Shown one piece after another: positions 1-8,946 of a stretch of DNA of 64,000 nucleotides (the stretch's first letter is position 1; the number at the start of each line of letters is the position of its first letter). Position numbers and translations under genes: made by a program. The DNA comes from Pseudomonas knackmussii B13. GTDB lineage: Bacteria > Pseudomonadota > Gammaproteobacteria > Pseudomonadales > Pseudomonadaceae. A model generated the notes under the pieces. That model was not told where the DNA came from. It ran no database searches and saw nothing but the letters and a program-made list of their open reading frames with translations. The DNA lies in contig NZ_HG322950.1 in NCBI RefSeq assembly GCF_000689415.1, positions 3,975,501 through 4,039,500 of the forward strand, in the 5' to 3' direction.

Positions 1-192
1 CCGCGCAACAACGCCTTCGCCGACGCGCGCAATCCACGCCAGGCTCGCGCCAGCAGCGACCGCGGCCAGCTCAGCCGGGCCAGCTCCCGGAACAGCATCG
101 GTGCAGGTCGGGCGCAGGCCGAACGCGCCGGCCGCCCCGTCCAACGCTCCGCCCCGTCGCTGTCGCGCGGCGGTGGCCGTGGCAGACGTTGA
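1..192 (+). CDS. DUF3300 family protein, C-terminal end (partial)
   Basis: The reading frame is open from the first base and stops at 190-192, so only the last 63 residues are present. The tail is rich in Arg, Ser, Asn, Gly and Ala and ends in a Gly/Arg cluster (RGGGRGRR). Such a low-complexity basic tail followed 13 bp later by a DUF2950 gene is the usual arrangement of DUF3300 genes in proteobacteria. No catalytic motif is visible and the family's function is unknown. The family call rests mainly on the neighbour and the tail composition. Confidence 0.6.
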   Translation, partial: PRNNAFADARNPRQARASSDRGQLSRASSRNSIGAGRAQAERAGRPVQRSAPSLSRGGGRGRR

Positions 193-205
193 GAGGAGAC
201 TCGCC

Positions 206-1102
206 ATGCCCCTGATCCCACGCATAGCCCTGTTCTCGCTGCTGCCGCTGCTCATTCCTCCGGCCCAGGCGCAGGAGGTATTCAAGAGCCCGGACGAAGC
301 CGCCGCGGCCTTCGTCGCCGCGCTCGGCACCGAACACGCCGACGCCGATCGCCTGGCCAAGTTGCTCGGCGACGACTGGCATAACTACATCCCGGTCAAG
401 AACATCGAGCGCAAGGACGTCGATGCCTTCCTGGACCTGTACAAGCAACATCACGAAATCCGTGACGACGGCAAAGGTCGCGCTCACCTGGTGGCCGGCA
501 ATGAAGGTTGGACCCTGCCGATCCTGCTGCGCCAGGGCAAGGACGGCTGGGCCTTCGACGCCAAGGACAGCGTCGACGAGATTCGCGACCGCCGCATCGG
601 CCGTAACGAACTGGCAACCATCCAGGCAGTGAAGGCCTATCACGACGCGCAACTGGACTACGCCACGAAGGATCGCAACGGCGACGGGCTGCTCGAATAC
701 GCGCAGAAGTTCGAGAGCGCCGACGGCAAGTTCGACGGTCTCTACTGGGCCGACCAGCCTGGCGTCGAGGAGAGTCCGCTGGGCCCGCTGTTCGGCGATG
801 CCAAGCCCGAAGGCGAATGGCACGGCTACCACTACCGCATCCTCACCGCCCAGGGCCCGTCCGCTCCCGGCGGCGCCTACGACTACCGGATCGGCAAACA
901 CATGACCCGCGGCTTCGCCCTGGTCGCCTGGCCTGCTCGCTATGGCGACAGCGGCGTGATGACCTTCATGATCAGCCACGACGGCGAGGTGTTCGAGAAG
1001 GACATGGGCCCGGACAGCGCCAAGCTGGCACTGGCGATGAAGAACTTCGACCCGGACAGCAGCTGGACCGAGGTGAAGGACGACGACACTGCCTCGAACT
1101 GA
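206..1102 (+). CDS. DUF2950 family secreted protein
   Basis: This 298-residue protein starts at the ATG at 206, preceded by GAGAGGAGA. An earlier in-frame ATG would overlap the upstream gene and lacks a ribosome site. Residues 1-22 form a signal peptide (hydrophobic stretch then AQAQE), so the mature protein is probably periplasmic. The body is the DUF2950 domain, with the motifs YHYRILTAQG, GGAYDY and GFALVAWPARYGDSGVMTF near the C-terminus. It follows the DUF3300 gene in the same orientation, and the pair is likely co-transcribed. The biochemical role is unknown. A candidate hairpin terminator lies just downstream. Confidence 0.85.
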   Translation: MPLIPRIALFSLLPLLIPPAQAQEVFKSPDEAAAAFVAALGTEHADADRLAKLLGDDWHNYIPVKNIERKDVDAFLDLYKQHHEIRDDGKGRAHLVAGNEGWTLPILLRQGKDGWAFDAKDSVDEIRDRRIGRNELATIQAVKAYHDAQLDYATKDRNGDGLLEYAQKFESADGKFDGLYWADQPGVEESPLGPLFGDAKPEGEWHGYHYRILTAQGPSAPGGAYDYRIGKHMTRGFALVAWPARYGDSGVMTFMISHDGEVFEKDMGPDSAKLALAMKNFDPDSSWTEVKDDDTASN

Positions 1103-1121
1103 TACAGGAATTGCCTTGCAA

Positions 1122-1153
1122 GGGGCGTACGACCGCGAACGCAGGTACGCCCC
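1122..1153. terminator. Hairpin between convergent genes
   Basis: Perfect 9-bp arms (GGGGCGTAC and GTACGCCCC) flank a 14-nt loop between the converging DUF2950 and MOSC genes. There is no clear T-tract on either side, so intrinsic termination is only a candidate role. Confidence 0.45.
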
Positions 1154-1161
1154 GTTCGGCC

Positions 1162-1971
1162 CTACTCGAGGATTTCCACCGGCATGCCGAGGCGCAGTTC
1201 GCCGCGCCCTTCGGCGATCAGGTTCTGTCCGAACATCGCCTCGCCGTCGACGTTGCGGTACTGCATCAGCGTGGCCAGCGGCTCGCGTTGCGCGTCGCGC
1301 TCGCCGGTGTGCGGGTCGATGGTGGTGAGGATGCAGCGGCTGCAAGGCTTGGCCACGCGGAACTCCACTTCGCCGATGCGGATGCGCTTCCAGCTGTCCT
1401 CGGCGAAAGCCGCGGCGCCCTCCACCACCAGGTTCGGGCGGAAGCGCAGCATGTCCAGCGGACGACCGACCCGCGCGGAAAGGTCGTCCAGCGAGCCCTG
1501 GCCGATCAGCAGCAGCGGGAAGCCATCGCCGAAGTGCACCTTCTCGCCGGCATTGGCGTAGGCGGTGTCGACCTGGCGCGCGCGCTGTTCGGGAATCATC
1601 ACCAGGCGGCAGGGCCGGCCCAGGAAGCGGCTGAGCCAGTCCGCGGCGGCGTCACCGGCGTCCGGCACCTGCAGGATGTCGCGCCAGATGGTCACACCGC
1701 GCAGCGCGTCGTCGGTTGCGGGCACGACCACCGAGAGATCCTCCATGCCCGGCGCGCGCAGGCGCAGGGCGCCGAAGCCCTCTTCCCAGCGCGCCTCGAT
1801 GCGGCCCATCTGCGGCAGCAGGCGCTGGGTGAGGAAACGGCCGTTAGCCTCCTCGACGACCATCCAGCGGCGGTCGCCCTCCAGGCCGAGGGCATCCAGG
1901 CGGATGTTGTCCAGGGGCTCGACCTGTCCGGACTTGAGCGGATAACGGTAGAGGGCGCTGAGGCTTGGCAT
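1162..1971 (-). CDS. MOSC domain protein (YcbX-like)
   Basis: This 269-residue protein begins MPSLSALYRYPLKSG, typical of the MOSC N-terminal beta-barrel domain; the MOSC domain follows from about residue 120. The conserved cysteine is in AKPCSRCILTTIDPHTGE, where MOSC proteins coordinate the molybdenum cofactor. E. coli YcbX carries an extra C-terminal ferredoxin domain that is absent here. Family members reduce N-hydroxylated compounds or deliver sulfur to metals; the substrate here is unknown. The gene lies 68 bp downstream of cheV on the same strand and may be transcribed with it. Three molybdenum cofactor genes are 9 kb away, which fits but does not show functional linkage. Confidence 0.88.
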   Translation of the reverse strand: MPSLSALYRYPLKSGQVEPLDNIRLDALGLEGDRRWMVVEEANGRFLTQRLLPQMGRIEARWEEGFGALRLRAPGMEDLSVVVPATDDALRGVTIWRDILQVPDAGDAAADWLSRFLGRPCRLVMIPEQRARQVDTAYANAGEKVHFGDGFPLLLIGQGSLDDLSARVGRPLDMLRFRPNLVVEGAAAFAEDSWKRIRIGEVEFRVAKPCSRCILTTIDPHTGERDAQREPLATLMQYRNVDGEAMFGQNLIAEGRGELRLGMPVEILE

Positions 1972-2039
1972 GGCGGCGGCTTCCTTGTACGGGCGAAACG
2001 CCCTTATACGGCGCCGCCGGGCGCCCCGCAATCGCTGTG

Positions 2040-2969
2040 TCAGGCGGGGACTTTTTCCAGACGCCGGCGGATCACTTCAACCAGTTTGTCGGGCTGGAAC
2101 TTGGAGAGGAAATCGTCGCAGCCGACCTTGCGCACCATCGCCTCGTTGAAGCTGCCGGACAGCGAGGTGTGCAGCACCACGTAGAGATCGCTCAGGCGCG
2201 GATCGTTACGGATCTCGGTGGTCAGCCGGTAGCCGTCCATCTCAGGCATCTCGGCATCGGTGAAGACCATCAGCAGCTTCTCGTTGACGTCCACGCCGCT
2301 GTCGGCCCAGGCCTTGAGCTGGCGCAGCGCGCGCAGCCCGTCGGTGGCCACGTGCATCTTCAGGCCGAGCTGGCTGAAGGTGTCGCGCAACTGGGAGACG
2401 GCCACGCTGGAGTCGTCCACCACCAGCACTTCGCGGTCGCTGGTCTGCATCAGCAGCTCGTTGTCCAGGCGCTCGGGGGAAACGCGGGTGTTCATCGGCA
2501 CGATTTCGGCGAGCACCTTCTCCACGTCGATGATCTCCACCAGGCGATCGTCGATGCGGGTGATCGCGGTCAGGTAGTGCTGGCGCCCCGCGCCACCGGG
2601 CGGCGGCTGCACCGCTTCCCAGTTGAGATTGAGGATGCGCTCCACGCCACCAACCAGGAACGCCTGCACCGAGCGGTTGTACTCGGTGACGATGATGGTG
2701 CTGCGCTCTTCCGGGCGCAGCGGGCGCATGCCGATGGCGTGCGACAGGTCGATCACCGGCAGCGTCTGGCCGCGCAGGTTGATCACCCCGCAGATCATCG
2801 GGTGGCGCTGCGGAATCAGGGTCAGGCGCGGCAGCTGCAGCACTTCCTGGACCTTGAACACGTTGATGGCGAACTGCTGCCGACCAGCCAGGCGGAACAC
2901 CAGGATTTCCAGGCGGTTCTGGCCCACCAGTTGGGTGCGTTGATCGACGCTGTCGAGAATGCCGGCCAT
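2040..2969 (-). CDS. cheV: Chemotaxis coupling protein CheV
   Basis: The 309-residue protein has an N-terminal CheW-like domain (about residues 15-165, including CGVINLRGQTLPVIDL) and a C-terminal response-regulator receiver domain (about 178-309). The receiver has the acidic pocket VLVVDDSS and the predicted phosphorylated Asp238 in FTDAEMPEMDG. CheV couples chemoreceptors to CheA and allows phosphorylation-dependent adaptation. I chose the ATG giving MAGILDSVDQ, which matches family N-termini; upstream codons would add an unrelated leader. Pseudomonads usually have several CheV paralogues away from the main che clusters, and no other chemotaxis gene is nearby. Confidence 0.92.
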   Translation of the reverse strand: MAGILDSVDQRTQLVGQNRLEILVFRLAGRQQFAINVFKVQEVLQLPRLTLIPQRHPMICGVINLRGQTLPVIDLSHAIGMRPLRPEERSTIIVTEYNRSVQAFLVGGVERILNLNWEAVQPPPGGAGRQHYLTAITRIDDRLVEIIDVEKVLAEIVPMNTRVSPERLDNELLMQTSDREVLVVDDSSVAVSQLRDTFSQLGLKMHVATDGLRALRQLKAWADSGVDVNEKLLMVFTDAEMPEMDGYRLTTEIRNDPRLSDLYVVLHTSLSGSFNEAMVRKVGCDDFLSKFQPDKLVEVIRRRLEKVPA

Positions 2970-3094
2970 GCCTGCTCCTGATATCGGAATGAATCGCGCG
3001 AAAGCTATCGGCCGGAATACTGGCGGCAACATACTGGCGCCGCGCCATCATGCCTCAGTTGGACGAGCAGGCCAATCCCGCACACTGCCGGCCG

Positions 3095-4000
3095 TCAGCT
3101 GGCCGCGTTCGTTCGCAGCAAGGGCGAGTCCGCCGGCAGGTGCAGACGAATGGCCGCGGGACGCACCTCGAAGCGCGCCCGACGGGCCTCCAATGGCTCG
3201 CCATCGAGATTGATCGCCAGGCCTTCGCCGGCATCCAGCTCAACCCACGGCAGGCGTGCGCGGACCAGCAGCTCGCGGAGGCCACCACCACTGCCGAGCA
3301 GGCTGCCCAGGGTCGTGAGCAGGTCGCCCGGCTTCGGCAGGATGCTCAGGTCGAGCAGACCGTCGTCGGCCAACGCATCGGCGCAAAGCGGGTGCCCGCC
3401 CCCCGCCTGGCGGCCGTTGCCGATGCCCAGGGCGAGGAATTCGCCGCGCCACTCGAATCCCGGTCCACGGAAATGCCCCTGCGCCGAATGCACCTCGCTG
3501 AAGCGGCTTAGCCCGGTCAGCAGGTAGGCGGCGCCGCCGAGCAACTTCTTGAGGTCCTCGGAGGTGTTGGCGGTGACGGTGGAACCAAACCCGCCGGTCG
3601 CCATGTTGAGGAACAGCTGGCCCTCTACCTCGCCCAGGTCGATTGGGCGCGCCGGTTGCTCCAGCAAGGCCAGCGCCGCATCCGGTTCGAGGGGAATGCC
3701 GGCGGCACGGGCGAAGTCGTTGGCCGTGCCGAGCGGCAGCAGGGCCAGGCTGGCGTCGGCCTCGGCGCGCGCCAGGGCATCGGCCACGGCGCGCGCGGTG
3801 CCATCGCCGCCGCCGGCGATCAGCGTCGGGTAACCGTCTGCAAGAGCCTCATCGACCAGGCGCTCGGCATCGCCCTCCTCCCAGGTCACCCGCACATCCA
3901 GTTGCCAGCCCGCCTCGCGACAGGCCAGCACGGCGGCGCGCACGCCCTCGTTGGTGGCCTGCTTGCCGTGCAGTATCAGCAGTGCATGCGGTTTCGTCAT
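3095..4000 (-). CDS. yegS: Lipid kinase YegS
   Basis: This 301-residue protein of the diacylglycerol kinase catalytic superfamily carries the nucleotide-binding motif IAGGGDGTARAVADAL near residues 60-75 and the downstream LPLGTANDFARA. YegS phosphorylates lipids such as phosphatidylglycerol in vitro; its cellular substrate is unsettled. The start is the ATG of MTKPHALLILHGK, with AGGGGGAAGGACC just upstream on the coding strand. The gene is 58 bp downstream of the FGGY kinase gene and could be the last gene of that unit, which would put a lipid kinase beside a GlpD-like oxidase and an alkylglycerone-phosphate-synthase-like oxidase. It corresponds to PA3023 from memory. Confidence 0.9.
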   Translation of the reverse strand: MTKPHALLILHGKQATNEGVRAAVLACREAGWQLDVRVTWEEGDAERLVDEALADGYPTLIAGGGDGTARAVADALARAEADASLALLPLGTANDFARAAGIPLEPDAALALLEQPARPIDLGEVEGQLFLNMATGGFGSTVTANTSEDLKKLLGGAAYLLTGLSRFSEVHSAQGHFRGPGFEWRGEFLALGIGNGRQAGGGHPLCADALADDGLLDLSILPKPGDLLTTLGSLLGSGGGLRELLVRARLPWVELDAGEGLAINLDGEPLEARRARFEVRPAAIRLHLPADSPLLRTNAAS

Positions 4001-4058
4001 GGTCCTTCCCCCTCTGGCGATCCGTACCACTATGGACCATGCCAGGCGCGGGGAAGGT

Positions 4059-5618
4059 TCACGCCGGGTAGCCGGTGATCTCGCGGATGCTCTGGTACAG
4101 CGGCTTGAGCTGCCGGTACATGCGCTGGTAGACCTCGCGGTAGAGCCGCTCGTAGGTGCGCTGCGCCTCCGCGCGCGGCTGGAACACCTGGCCGACGCGG
4201 GTCATGGCGGCGATGGCACTAGCGAAGTCCGGGAACAGCCCCAGCCCCACCGCGCAGTCGATGGCCGCGCCCAGGCCGGAGGCTTCATAGACGTGCGGGC
4301 GCTCCGCCGGCAGGCCGAAGATGTCCGCAGTCAGCTGCATGGCCGCATCGCTCTGCGAACCGCCGCCGGCCACGCGCAGGCGTTCGATGCGCGTGCCGGA
4401 GCGTTTCTCGATGCGCTCCTTGCCTTGGCGCAGTGCGTAGGCGAGGCCTTCGAGAATGGCGCGGTACAAGTGCGCGCGGGTATGCACGTCGCCGAAGCCG
4501 ATCACCGCGCCCTTGGCCTCCAGGCCCGGCTCGCGGATGCCCGGTGTCCAGTAAGGCTGCAGCATCAGACCCATGGAGCCGGGCGGCACTTGGTTCACCA
4601 GTTCGTCGAACAGCGCTTCCGGCTCCACGCCCAGCTCGCTGGCGCGCTGCATCTCGCGCAGGCCGAACTCGCGCTTGAACCAGCTGACCATCCAGAAGCC
4701 GCGGTAGATCATCACCTCGGTGTTGAAGTGGTCGGGAATCGCCGCCGGGTACGGCGGGATCAGCGGAATGGTTTCCAGGTAGCGCGAGCGGGTGGTGTTG
4801 ATGGTCGCCGTGGTGCCATAGGAAAGGCACGCCACACTTGGCTCGATGGCGCCGGCGCCGAGCGCCTCGCAGGCCTTGTCGGCACCCGCGGCGATCAGTG
4901 GCAGGCCCTCGGGAATACCCGTGTGACGACTGGCCTCGGCACTGATCGCTCCGAGCTTCTCGCCAGGCTTGAACAGCTCGGGCAACTGCTCGGGGCGGAC
5001 CTCCACCGCCTGCCATTTCCAGTCGCGCGGCGCGGCCCACTTCAGGCGTTTGTAGTCGAACGGCAGGTAGGCGACGCTGCAGGCCAGCGAGTCGACGAAG
5101 CGCCCGCACAGGCGATGGGTCAGGAAGCCCGAAAGCAGCAGCACCTTGTGCGTCGCAGCGTGCAATTCCGGTTGCTGCTGGGCGACCCAGTTGACCTCGG
5201 CCTGGCTGCGGAAGTAGTCCACTGCACCCTCGGCGCCAGCGAGCTTGAACAGCCAGCCCCAAGGCCCCTTGATGTGCCCTTCGACCTCCGCGCGGCGCTG
5301 GTCCAGCCAGAGGATCGCCGGGCGCAGCGGGCGGCCTTCTGCGTCAACGTGGATCACGGTGCCGCGCTGGGTGGTCAGCGACACGCCACGGATCAGGCTG
5401 CGGTCGATGCCCGTCTGCGCCCAGAGCTGCTGGCAGGCCTCGCCGAGCTTGGCCCAGTAGTACTCCGGGTCCTGCTCGGCCCAACCAGGCTGGGTGGAGT
5501 AATACGCCTCCAGCTCGACCTTGCCCTTGCCCACCAGATTGCCGGCGAGGTCGAAGAGCAGTACGCGCACGCTCTGGGTGCCGTTGTCGATGGCCAGCAG
5601 GTAGCTCTGTTCGCTCAA
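4059..5618 (-). CDS. FGGY-family carbohydrate kinase
   Basis: The encoded 519-residue protein has the actin-fold ATP-binding start YLLAIDNGTQSVRVLLFD and the C-terminal FGGY domain (for example VAGGGSQSDAAMQLTADIFG). FGGY kinases phosphorylate polyols or sugars such as glycerol, xylulose and ribulose; the substrate cannot be read from sequence. The first ATG in frame lies deep inside the upstream gene, so I chose the TTG at 5618, which is 7 bp after AAGGA and gives the family N-terminus. It is 16 bp from the upstream GlpD-like gene, so the two are almost certainly co-transcribed. Matches PA3024 in order and type. Confidence 0.85.
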   Translation of the reverse strand: MSEQSYLLAIDNGTQSVRVLLFDLAGNLVGKGKVELEAYYSTQPGWAEQDPEYYWAKLGEACQQLWAQTGIDRSLIRGVSLTTQRGTVIHVDAEGRPLRPAILWLDQRRAEVEGHIKGPWGWLFKLAGAEGAVDYFRSQAEVNWVAQQQPELHAATHKVLLLSGFLTHRLCGRFVDSLACSVAYLPFDYKRLKWAAPRDWKWQAVEVRPEQLPELFKPGEKLGAISAEASRHTGIPEGLPLIAAGADKACEALGAGAIEPSVACLSYGTTATINTTRSRYLETIPLIPPYPAAIPDHFNTEVMIYRGFWMVSWFKREFGLREMQRASELGVEPEALFDELVNQVPPGSMGLMLQPYWTPGIREPGLEAKGAVIGFGDVHTRAHLYRAILEGLAYALRQGKERIEKRSGTRIERLRVAGGGSQSDAAMQLTADIFGLPAERPHVYEASGLGAAIDCAVGLGLFPDFASAIAAMTRVGQVFQPRAEAQRTYERLYREVYQRMYRQLKPLYQSIREITGYPA

Positions 5619-5634
5619 GGTGTGGTCCTTCTTG

Positions 5635-7221
5635 TTATCGAACCGACTCGGGCAGGCTGTAGCAACGCCGCCAGAGATCCAGGTAATCGCTTTCTTCACG
5701 CTGCCATCGCTGGTCGTCCCAACCCAGGCGCGGCTGGCAGAGCGCACGGATCGCCGGCAACTCAGCCGCGCCACCGTCGGCCAGCAACAGGCCCAGGCGC
5801 GTGCGGCGCAGCAGCAGATCGTCCAGGTGCAGCACCAGTTCGCCCTCCGCCGCCCAGGCCAGCTCGGCCCACAGGCAATCGCTGCCGCCGATTCGCTCGC
5901 TGCCGATTTCGCCGATCAGCCGCGCCAGCTGTGTCAGGTTGCGGCCGTGGCGACCGGCCAGGCGCCGCTTCTGCTGCGGACCGAGGCCAGGTAGTTCGGT
6001 GGCAGGCGGCTCGGCGAAGACGGTGCCCTGCTCTTCCTGAAGTTCTCGGCCGAGCATGGGGGCGCAGGCGCGCAACACCTCCAGCGCCAGAAGGCGGAAG
6101 GTGGTGAGCTTGCCGCCAGCCAGGGTCACACAGCCCGGCTCGACCCAGAGCGCGTGCTCGCGTTTCTCGTCCGAAGGTTTCTTCTCCCCGGTGCCCGAGG
6201 CGACCACCGGGCGCACACCGGACCAGGTCGAACGCACGTCGGCGCGCTCGATGCGGGCCGAGGGAAACTGCTGGGCGCAGGCGGCCAGCAGGTAGTCCAC
6301 TTCCTCGTCGCTGATGCGTGCGTCGCGGTCGAGGCTCTCGCGATGGTCGAGGTCGGTGGTGCCAACCACGATCGCACCTTCCCAGGGGAAGACGAACACC
6401 GGGCGCTTGTCCGCCGCGTGCATGAAGCTGAAGGCATGCGCGACCGGCAGCCGCCAGGCCGGCAGCAGCAGGTGGCTGCCGCGCAACGGACGGATGTGCT
6501 CGCCACCCTGGATGCGCCGCAGCTGGTCCGCCCAAGCACCAGTGGCCAACGCCACGGCACGCGCGCGGAACTGGAACGTGCCAGCGCCTTCACTGTCTTC
6601 GGCGAGCAGGCCGGTCACGCGGCCGCCCTGGCGCGTCAGTTCGCGTACGCGCAGCCCATTGAGCGCTTCGCCAGCGTCGGCGCGCGCTTCGTCGAGCACG
6701 CGCATGACCAGCCGCGCATCGTCCACCACGGCATCGCTGAACTGGGTGCCGCCAAGCAAACCGTCCTCTTTCAGGCCGGGGGCCAGATAGCGGAGTTGCT
6801 GCAGCGGGTAATAAAGATGATTGCGTCGCCCGGCCAGGGCGTCGTACAGCGCCAGCAGGCCGCCGAACACCTTCGGCCCGGGGAAGCCGCCGCGATAGTG
6901 CGGCATCACGAAGCTCAGCGGCTCCACCAGACCCGGCGCTTCGCCGAGCAGGCGCTGGCGTTCGCGCACCGAATCGCGAGTCAAGCCGAGCTGGCCCTTG
7001 GCGATGTAGCGCAGGCCGCCGTGGACCATCTTCGACGAGCGACTGGAGGTGCCCCAGGCGAAGTCGCGCTGCTCGACCAGCAGGCAACGCCAGCCGCGCC
7101 GCGCGGCCTCGCGCAGGATGCCGGCACCGGTGATGCCGCCACCGACCACGATCAGGTCCCAGTCTTGCGCCGCCAGCTCGGCGAGCGCTTCCCGGCGCCA
7201 GTCGGCGTTCCAGGCCGGCAT
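5635..7221 (-). CDS. GlpD-like glycerol-3-phosphate dehydrogenase/oxidase
   Basis: This 528-residue FAD enzyme has the dinucleotide-binding motif DLIVVGGGITGAGILREAARRG at residues 21-42 and the GlpD signature SSRSSKMVHGGLRYI. The C-terminal part (from about residue 380) corresponds to the alpha-helical DAO_C domain. GlpD-type enzymes oxidise sn-glycerol 3-phosphate at the inner membrane and pass electrons to quinone. It sits 4 bp from the oxidase gene upstream and 16 bp from the kinase gene downstream, not in a glpFKRD locus, so it may be a paralogue acting on a different phosphorylated polyol or lipid precursor. Confidence 0.88.
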   Translation of the reverse strand: MPAWNADWRREALAELAAQDWDLIVVGGGITGAGILREAARRGWRCLLVEQRDFAWGTSSRSSKMVHGGLRYIAKGQLGLTRDSVRERQRLLGEAPGLVEPLSFVMPHYRGGFPGPKVFGGLLALYDALAGRRNHLYYPLQQLRYLAPGLKEDGLLGGTQFSDAVVDDARLVMRVLDEARADAGEALNGLRVRELTRQGGRVTGLLAEDSEGAGTFQFRARAVALATGAWADQLRRIQGGEHIRPLRGSHLLLPAWRLPVAHAFSFMHAADKRPVFVFPWEGAIVVGTTDLDHRESLDRDARISDEEVDYLLAACAQQFPSARIERADVRSTWSGVRPVVASGTGEKKPSDEKREHALWVEPGCVTLAGGKLTTFRLLALEVLRACAPMLGRELQEEQGTVFAEPPATELPGLGPQQKRRLAGRHGRNLTQLARLIGEIGSERIGGSDCLWAELAWAAEGELVLHLDDLLLRRTRLGLLLADGGAAELPAIRALCQPRLGWDDQRWQREESDYLDLWRRCYSLPESVR

Positions 7222-7225
7222 GCCG

Positions 7226-8821
7226 TCAGTCCTGCAACAGGGTGCCGGGGTTGAGGCGCCCGGCCGGGTCGAAATGCGCGGCCAGGGTGCGCAGCGTGGC
7301 CATGCCCAGCTCGCCCTTCTCGGTCGGCAGGTAGGGCGCGTGGTCCTTGCCCACGCCGTGCTGGTGGCTGATGGTGCCGCGGTTCTCGACGATCACCCGG
7401 CTGGTGCTTTCCTTCAGCCGGCGCCAGCGTTCGTGGGTCTTCGCATAGCTGGATGCCGGGCGGAATACATAGGTGGTGTAGATGCTCGAACCTTCGCCAT
7501 AGACGTGCGACAGGTGGGTGAACACGTGGACGCGCTCGCCCTCCGCCGCCAGGCCGCCGCGCAGGTTGGACTCGATGCGGTTGAGCAGGTTGTCGACGTT
7601 GCTCCAGTCGGTGGCCGTCTCCAGGGTGTCGACCACATAGCCGGCCTGCCAGAGGGTTTCGCGCAGGTACGGCGAGCGGAAGCGGCTGGCTTCCCACTTG
7701 CGCCCCAGCAGCGTGCCGGTGAACACCCCGCCGAAGTCCTTGAGCATCCGTCGCGCGGCCTTCAGCGAAGCGGCGTTCTGCGCCCGCGAGCCGGTGACCC
7801 CGAAAGTCAGCATGCACTTGTCCTCGCCCGCGCCGCGCCAATTCAGGTAGCGCTCCAGCCAGGCGATCTGCCCGGGGTGCCCGGCCAGGGTCAGCTGGGT
7901 GCGGGTTTCCACGGCATTAGACAGGCGCAGCATGGACAGCTGGACGCGCGCCTGCGCCAGGCTGCGCATGGCCGCCAAGCCCCGCTCCCAGGAGGGCAGG
8001 AAGACCACGTAGAAACTCTCCTGCTCGGCTAGCCGCGAGATGCGCACCTTGACCGAGGAAATCACCCCGAAGCGCCCTTCCGAACCGAGCACCAGCTCGC
8101 GCAGGTCGGGACCGGCGGAGGATGCCGGGAAGGTCGGAATCTCCAGCGATCCGGCGAAGGTTTCCAGGGTGCCGCCGGCGAACAGTTGCTCGATCCGGCC
8201 ATAACGCAGCGACTGCTGGCCGCTGGACCGGCTGGCGACCCAGCCGCCGAGGGTGGACAGCTCCCAGGACTGCGGGAAGTGCCCGAGCGTGTAGCCGCGG
8301 GCGCGCAGTTGACTCTCCACCTGCGGGCCATTGGCGCCGGGGCCGAAGGTGGCGACCAGGCTCTCTTCATCCAGCTCGAGAAGGCGATTCATGTGCGCCA
8401 GCGATACGGTCAGCACAGGCTTGTCCGAAGCCGGCGGATTGATGTGGCCGGCCACCGAGGTGCCGCCGCCGTATGGGATGAGCAGGCAGTCCTGGGCTTC
8501 GGCGTAGCGCATCAACTCGCGGATCTGCTCGGCGCTCTGCGGATAGGCGACGCCATCGGGGAACAGGCCGAACTCGCCTTCGCGCATCGCCAGCCAGTCG
8601 GCCAGGCTCTGGCCGCGGGCGTGCATGAGGCGGTCGTGCGCTTCGCGGATCACCAGCGGATGCTCAGCCAGACGCGACGCGGGCACCTTGGCCAGCACCG
8701 CTTCGAGGCTGGCGTCGGCGAGCGCCATGCCCGGCCCGATCGCCTCGGCGAGGAACTCGCGGCCCGCCGCGGGCAGCTCCATGGCCGTCGTTTCCTCACC
8801 CCATCCGTTCCAGCGTCGCAT
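7226..8821 (-). CDS. FAD-binding oxidase, alkylglycerone-phosphate-synthase-like
   Basis: The 531-residue protein belongs to the FAD_binding_4 (PCMH-type) oxidases. The FAD-binding core is LLIPYGGGTSVAGHINPP, followed by GANGPQVESQLRARGYTLGHFP and WELSTLGGWVASRSSGQQSLRYG, a pattern typical of alkyldihydroxyacetonephosphate synthases and D-lactate/glycolate oxidases. The C-terminal half contains a FAD-oxidase C domain. The ATG at 8821 has AGGAG about 10 bp upstream; a second ATG 13 codons later is possible. It is first in a tight unit with the GlpD-like oxidase and FGGY kinase and is divergent from an AraC regulator. Substrate unknown. Confidence 0.82.
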   Translation of the reverse strand: MRRWNGWGEETTAMELPAAGREFLAEAIGPGMALADASLEAVLAKVPASRLAEHPLVIREAHDRLMHARGQSLADWLAMREGEFGLFPDGVAYPQSAEQIRELMRYAEAQDCLLIPYGGGTSVAGHINPPASDKPVLTVSLAHMNRLLELDEESLVATFGPGANGPQVESQLRARGYTLGHFPQSWELSTLGGWVASRSSGQQSLRYGRIEQLFAGGTLETFAGSLEIPTFPASSAGPDLRELVLGSEGRFGVISSVKVRISRLAEQESFYVVFLPSWERGLAAMRSLAQARVQLSMLRLSNAVETRTQLTLAGHPGQIAWLERYLNWRGAGEDKCMLTFGVTGSRAQNAASLKAARRMLKDFGGVFTGTLLGRKWEASRFRSPYLRETLWQAGYVVDTLETATDWSNVDNLLNRIESNLRGGLAAEGERVHVFTHLSHVYGEGSSIYTTYVFRPASSYAKTHERWRRLKESTSRVIVENRGTISHQHGVGKDHAPYLPTEKGELGMATLRTLAAHFDPAGRLNPGTLLQD

Positions 8822-8946
8822 GCCTGCCGTGCTCCTATTCCGGTCGCTCGCAATGGCTGCCTATACTAGTCGGCCGCCTGGCCCTGTCACTGTCGGATCG
8901 GGACAGCGCCAGTCGCCGATAGAGCCACCAGAACAAGAGCGACGCC

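Noticed and set aside
5619..5774. Longer ATG-initiated form of the FGGY kinase
   Set aside because: It would run well into the upstream GlpD-like gene; the TTG with AAGGA 7 bp upstream gives the family N-terminus.
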